Shown: piece after piece, positions 34,772-35,943 of the stretch
Layout of the letters: each line of letters opens with the position of its first letter
Position numbering within the stretch: position 1 is the first letter of the stretch
Assembly: GCF_000420505.1 (NCBI RefSeq)
Contig: NZ_ATVB01000016.1
Coordinates: 1 to 35,943, forward strand
Direction of reading: 5' to 3'
DNA from: Alloscardovia omnicolens DSM 21503
GTDB lineage: Bacteria; Actinomycetota; Actinomycetes; Actinomycetales; Bifidobacteriaceae
DNA: 35,943 nucleotides
The notes under the pieces: model-generated
What the model was told of the DNA's origin: nothing
What the model saw: the letters and a program-made list of their open reading frames with translations, nothing else
Databases searched by the model: none
Program-made: the position numbers and the translations under genes

Positions 34772-35943
34772 ATGAAAAAGCGTAAAGAATCAAAAAATAG
34801 TATGATGCGTGCGTTATCACGTGCATTTTCGCGTCATGATTTTAGCTCATGGAGTTATGCCGCGTGGTTCTGTCTAATCAATCTTTTTGCCATCGTAATT
34901 TTGCAGTGGGGTATTAACGATACCAACGCTGTGAGTAATTCTTTTGCATTTGTTGGTAAAATTTTCCTCGGTAAGTTTGAAGTAGTTAATGAGTTTCTTC
35001 TTACTGGTTTGGTGTATTTTATTGTGATTATGCTGGTGAACCGTTTTTGGCTTGCCACACAAATTTTCCTTGATATTTGTATTTTTATTACTGTTGTTGA
35101 GCGTTTTAAATTAGAGTCGCGTTCTGAAACGATTCTTCCTTCTGATTTGGGTTTCGTGACGGGCGGTAAAGCACGGAGCTTAGCAGGATGGATGCCTGAT
35201 GATGCTTTATGGATTATTGTGGGCGCTGTTATTTTAGCTATGATTAGCACTGCTTTTTTCTTGATTATTGGGCATAGAGATACGAGAAAGAGCGTTGTTC
35301 GTAGTAGGAAGCTTCTTGTGCGCTCGGTGAAGCGTGTGGTTGCTGCTGTGGTGGCTTTTAGTTTCTTGTTTGCTTTTGTGATGTCTATGGCGTCTGTGGG
35401 CTCGTGGTCGAATTCTATGTTGACATTCTTTGGTGACTCACCAAAGTTGTGGGATTCTAAGATTGACGCGCAGAATAATGGTACGGCGGTGAGTTTTGCT
35501 CGTTTGTTGAATCCGAAGGTGATGGATAAGCCTGCTGGGTATTCTGAGAAGATGATGAAGCAGATTGCTTCTCGTTATGCGCATAATGCGCAGGAGTTGA
35601 ATGTGCATCGCAGTGCTCGTTTGAAGGATTCGACGGTGATTTATATTTTGTCGGAGTCTTTCTCGGATCCCTCTCGTGTGCCGGGGTTGAAGGTGAGTAA
35701 AGATGTGATGCCTTTTGTGCGTGAGCTTAAATCGAAGACGACGTCTGGTTTGATGTTGTCGTCTGGTTATGGTGGTGGTACGGCTAATTTGGAGTATATG
35801 GCGTTGACGGGTTTGTCGATGAGTAATTTTGCTCCGTCTTTGAGTTCTCCGTATCAGCAGTTGGTTCCTACGCAAAAGTGGTCGGCGAGTGTTAATCAGT
35901 TGTGGGGTGAGCAAGCTTCATTGGCTTTTCATCCGTATCAGTC
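34772..35943 (+). CDS. LtaS-family phosphoglycerol transferase (3' end outside the window)
   Basis: The first 390 residues of a sulfatase-fold membrane enzyme related to lipoteichoic acid synthase are present; the frame runs off the window edge. Five hydrophobic helices lie at about residues 29-46, 74-90, 93-110, 145-167 and 188-209. The extracellular catalytic part then begins: metal-binding Glu295 in YILSESFSDPS and nucleophile Thr337 in GYGGGTANLEYMALTG, which would carry the phosphoglycerol intermediate. ATG 34772 has only a weak SD; an ATG at 34761 opens just four codons. Bifidobacteria make glycerophosphate-containing lipoteichoic-acid-like polymers, so this is likely an envelope polymer enzyme. 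From about 35280 the coding strand becomes strikingly G+T rich. Confidence 0.88.
   Translation, partial: MKKRKESKNSMMRALSRAFSRHDFSSWSYAAWFCLINLFAIVILQWGINDTNAVSNSFAFVGKIFLGKFEVVNEFLLTGLVYFIVIMLVNRFWLATQIFLDICIFITVVERFKLESRSETILPSDLGFVTGGKARSLAGWMPDDALWIIVGAVILAMISTAFFLIIGHRDTRKSVVRSRKLLVRSVKRVVAAVVAFSFLFAFVMSMASVGSWSNSMLTFFGDSPKLWDSKIDAQNNGTAVSFARLLNPKVMDKPAGYSEKMMKQIASRYAHNAQELNVHRSARLKDSTVIYILSESFSDPSRVPGLKVSKDVMPFVRELKSKTTSGLMLSSGYGGGTANLEYMALTGLSMSNFAPSLSSPYQQLVPTQKWSASVNQLWGEQASLAFHPYQ

Noticed and set aside
35438-35914. 158-codon open frame on the minus strand
   Set aside because: It is antisense to the LtaS-like gene, consists mostly of R, T, H, L and Q, and is open only because the sense strand is G+T rich.

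Overview
The window looks like chromosomal DNA of a Bifidobacteriaceae member (Bifidobacterium, Gardnerella or Alloscardovia type). The GC content is moderate, mid-40s percent by eye. The evidence is an actinobacterial-style MutT1 gene (NUDIX plus histidine-phosphatase fold) next to ppk1, an actinobacterial Tad pilus cluster with a DUF4244 pilin leading into dnaX-recR, an aspartokinase split into catalytic and ACT-domain genes followed by asd, a 631-residue LeuA of the actinobacterial type, a bifunctional PBP and an actinobacterial inositol-phosphate synthase. A near-consensus parS site (11604-11619) suggests that the region lies in the origin-proximal part of the chromosome.

Layout. 1-600: a non-coding stretch, then tRNA-Lys(TTT) on the minus strand with a good promoter. 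790-4560: a compact plus-strand module that looks acquired from a Firmicute: MBL-fold hydrolase, 4-TM protein, SAM methyltransferase, alpha/beta hydrolase broken by three single-base shifts, second 4-TM protein. It is bordered by inverted repeats and a basic/proline-rich ORF fragment. 4707-5708: a bile-acid/sodium-symporter-family gene with an in-frame amber codon at position 14. 5818-7899: an AgrC/AgrA-like two-component system in which the response regulator is split at a G5 tract. It diverges from 8098-11007, a GH3 glycosidase with permuted domain order and a membrane anchor at each end. 11008-11715: 700 bp without a gene, holding direct repeats, a long hairpin and parS.

11716-17242, minus strand: a MetE-like core methyltransferase, then the operon ppk1-mutT1-hypothetical. 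Ppk1 is preceded by four 12-bp tandem repeats and by what looks like a self-contained structured RNA with its own promoter and terminator. 17871-22149: Tad pilus genes (cpaE/ssd, tadA, tadB, tadC, DUF4244 pilin, TadE-like, TadF-like). The ATPase/platform block and the pilin block each carry a copy of the same upstream segment with TTCACAT direct repeats. 22159-30705, plus strand: dnaX, recR, lysC-alpha, lysC-beta, asd, a DUF5701-like gene and leuA. 30765-33032, minus strand: a class A PBP with a Q/N-rich tail. 33515-end, plus strand: inositol-3-phosphate synthase and the 5' part of an LtaS-family phosphoglycerol transferase.

The housekeeping genes are intact over some 24 kb. The lesions cluster in the first 8 kb (hydrolase, symporter, response regulator), which fits real decay or phase variation of accessory genes better than generalised sequencing error, although all the frame lesions are at short homopolymers. 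No CRISPR array, IS element or integrase was found. The most interesting unexplained items are the structured RNA upstream of ppk1, the duplicated TTCACAT control region of the tad genes, the permuted GH3 with its neighbouring two-component system, and the acquired five-gene module.
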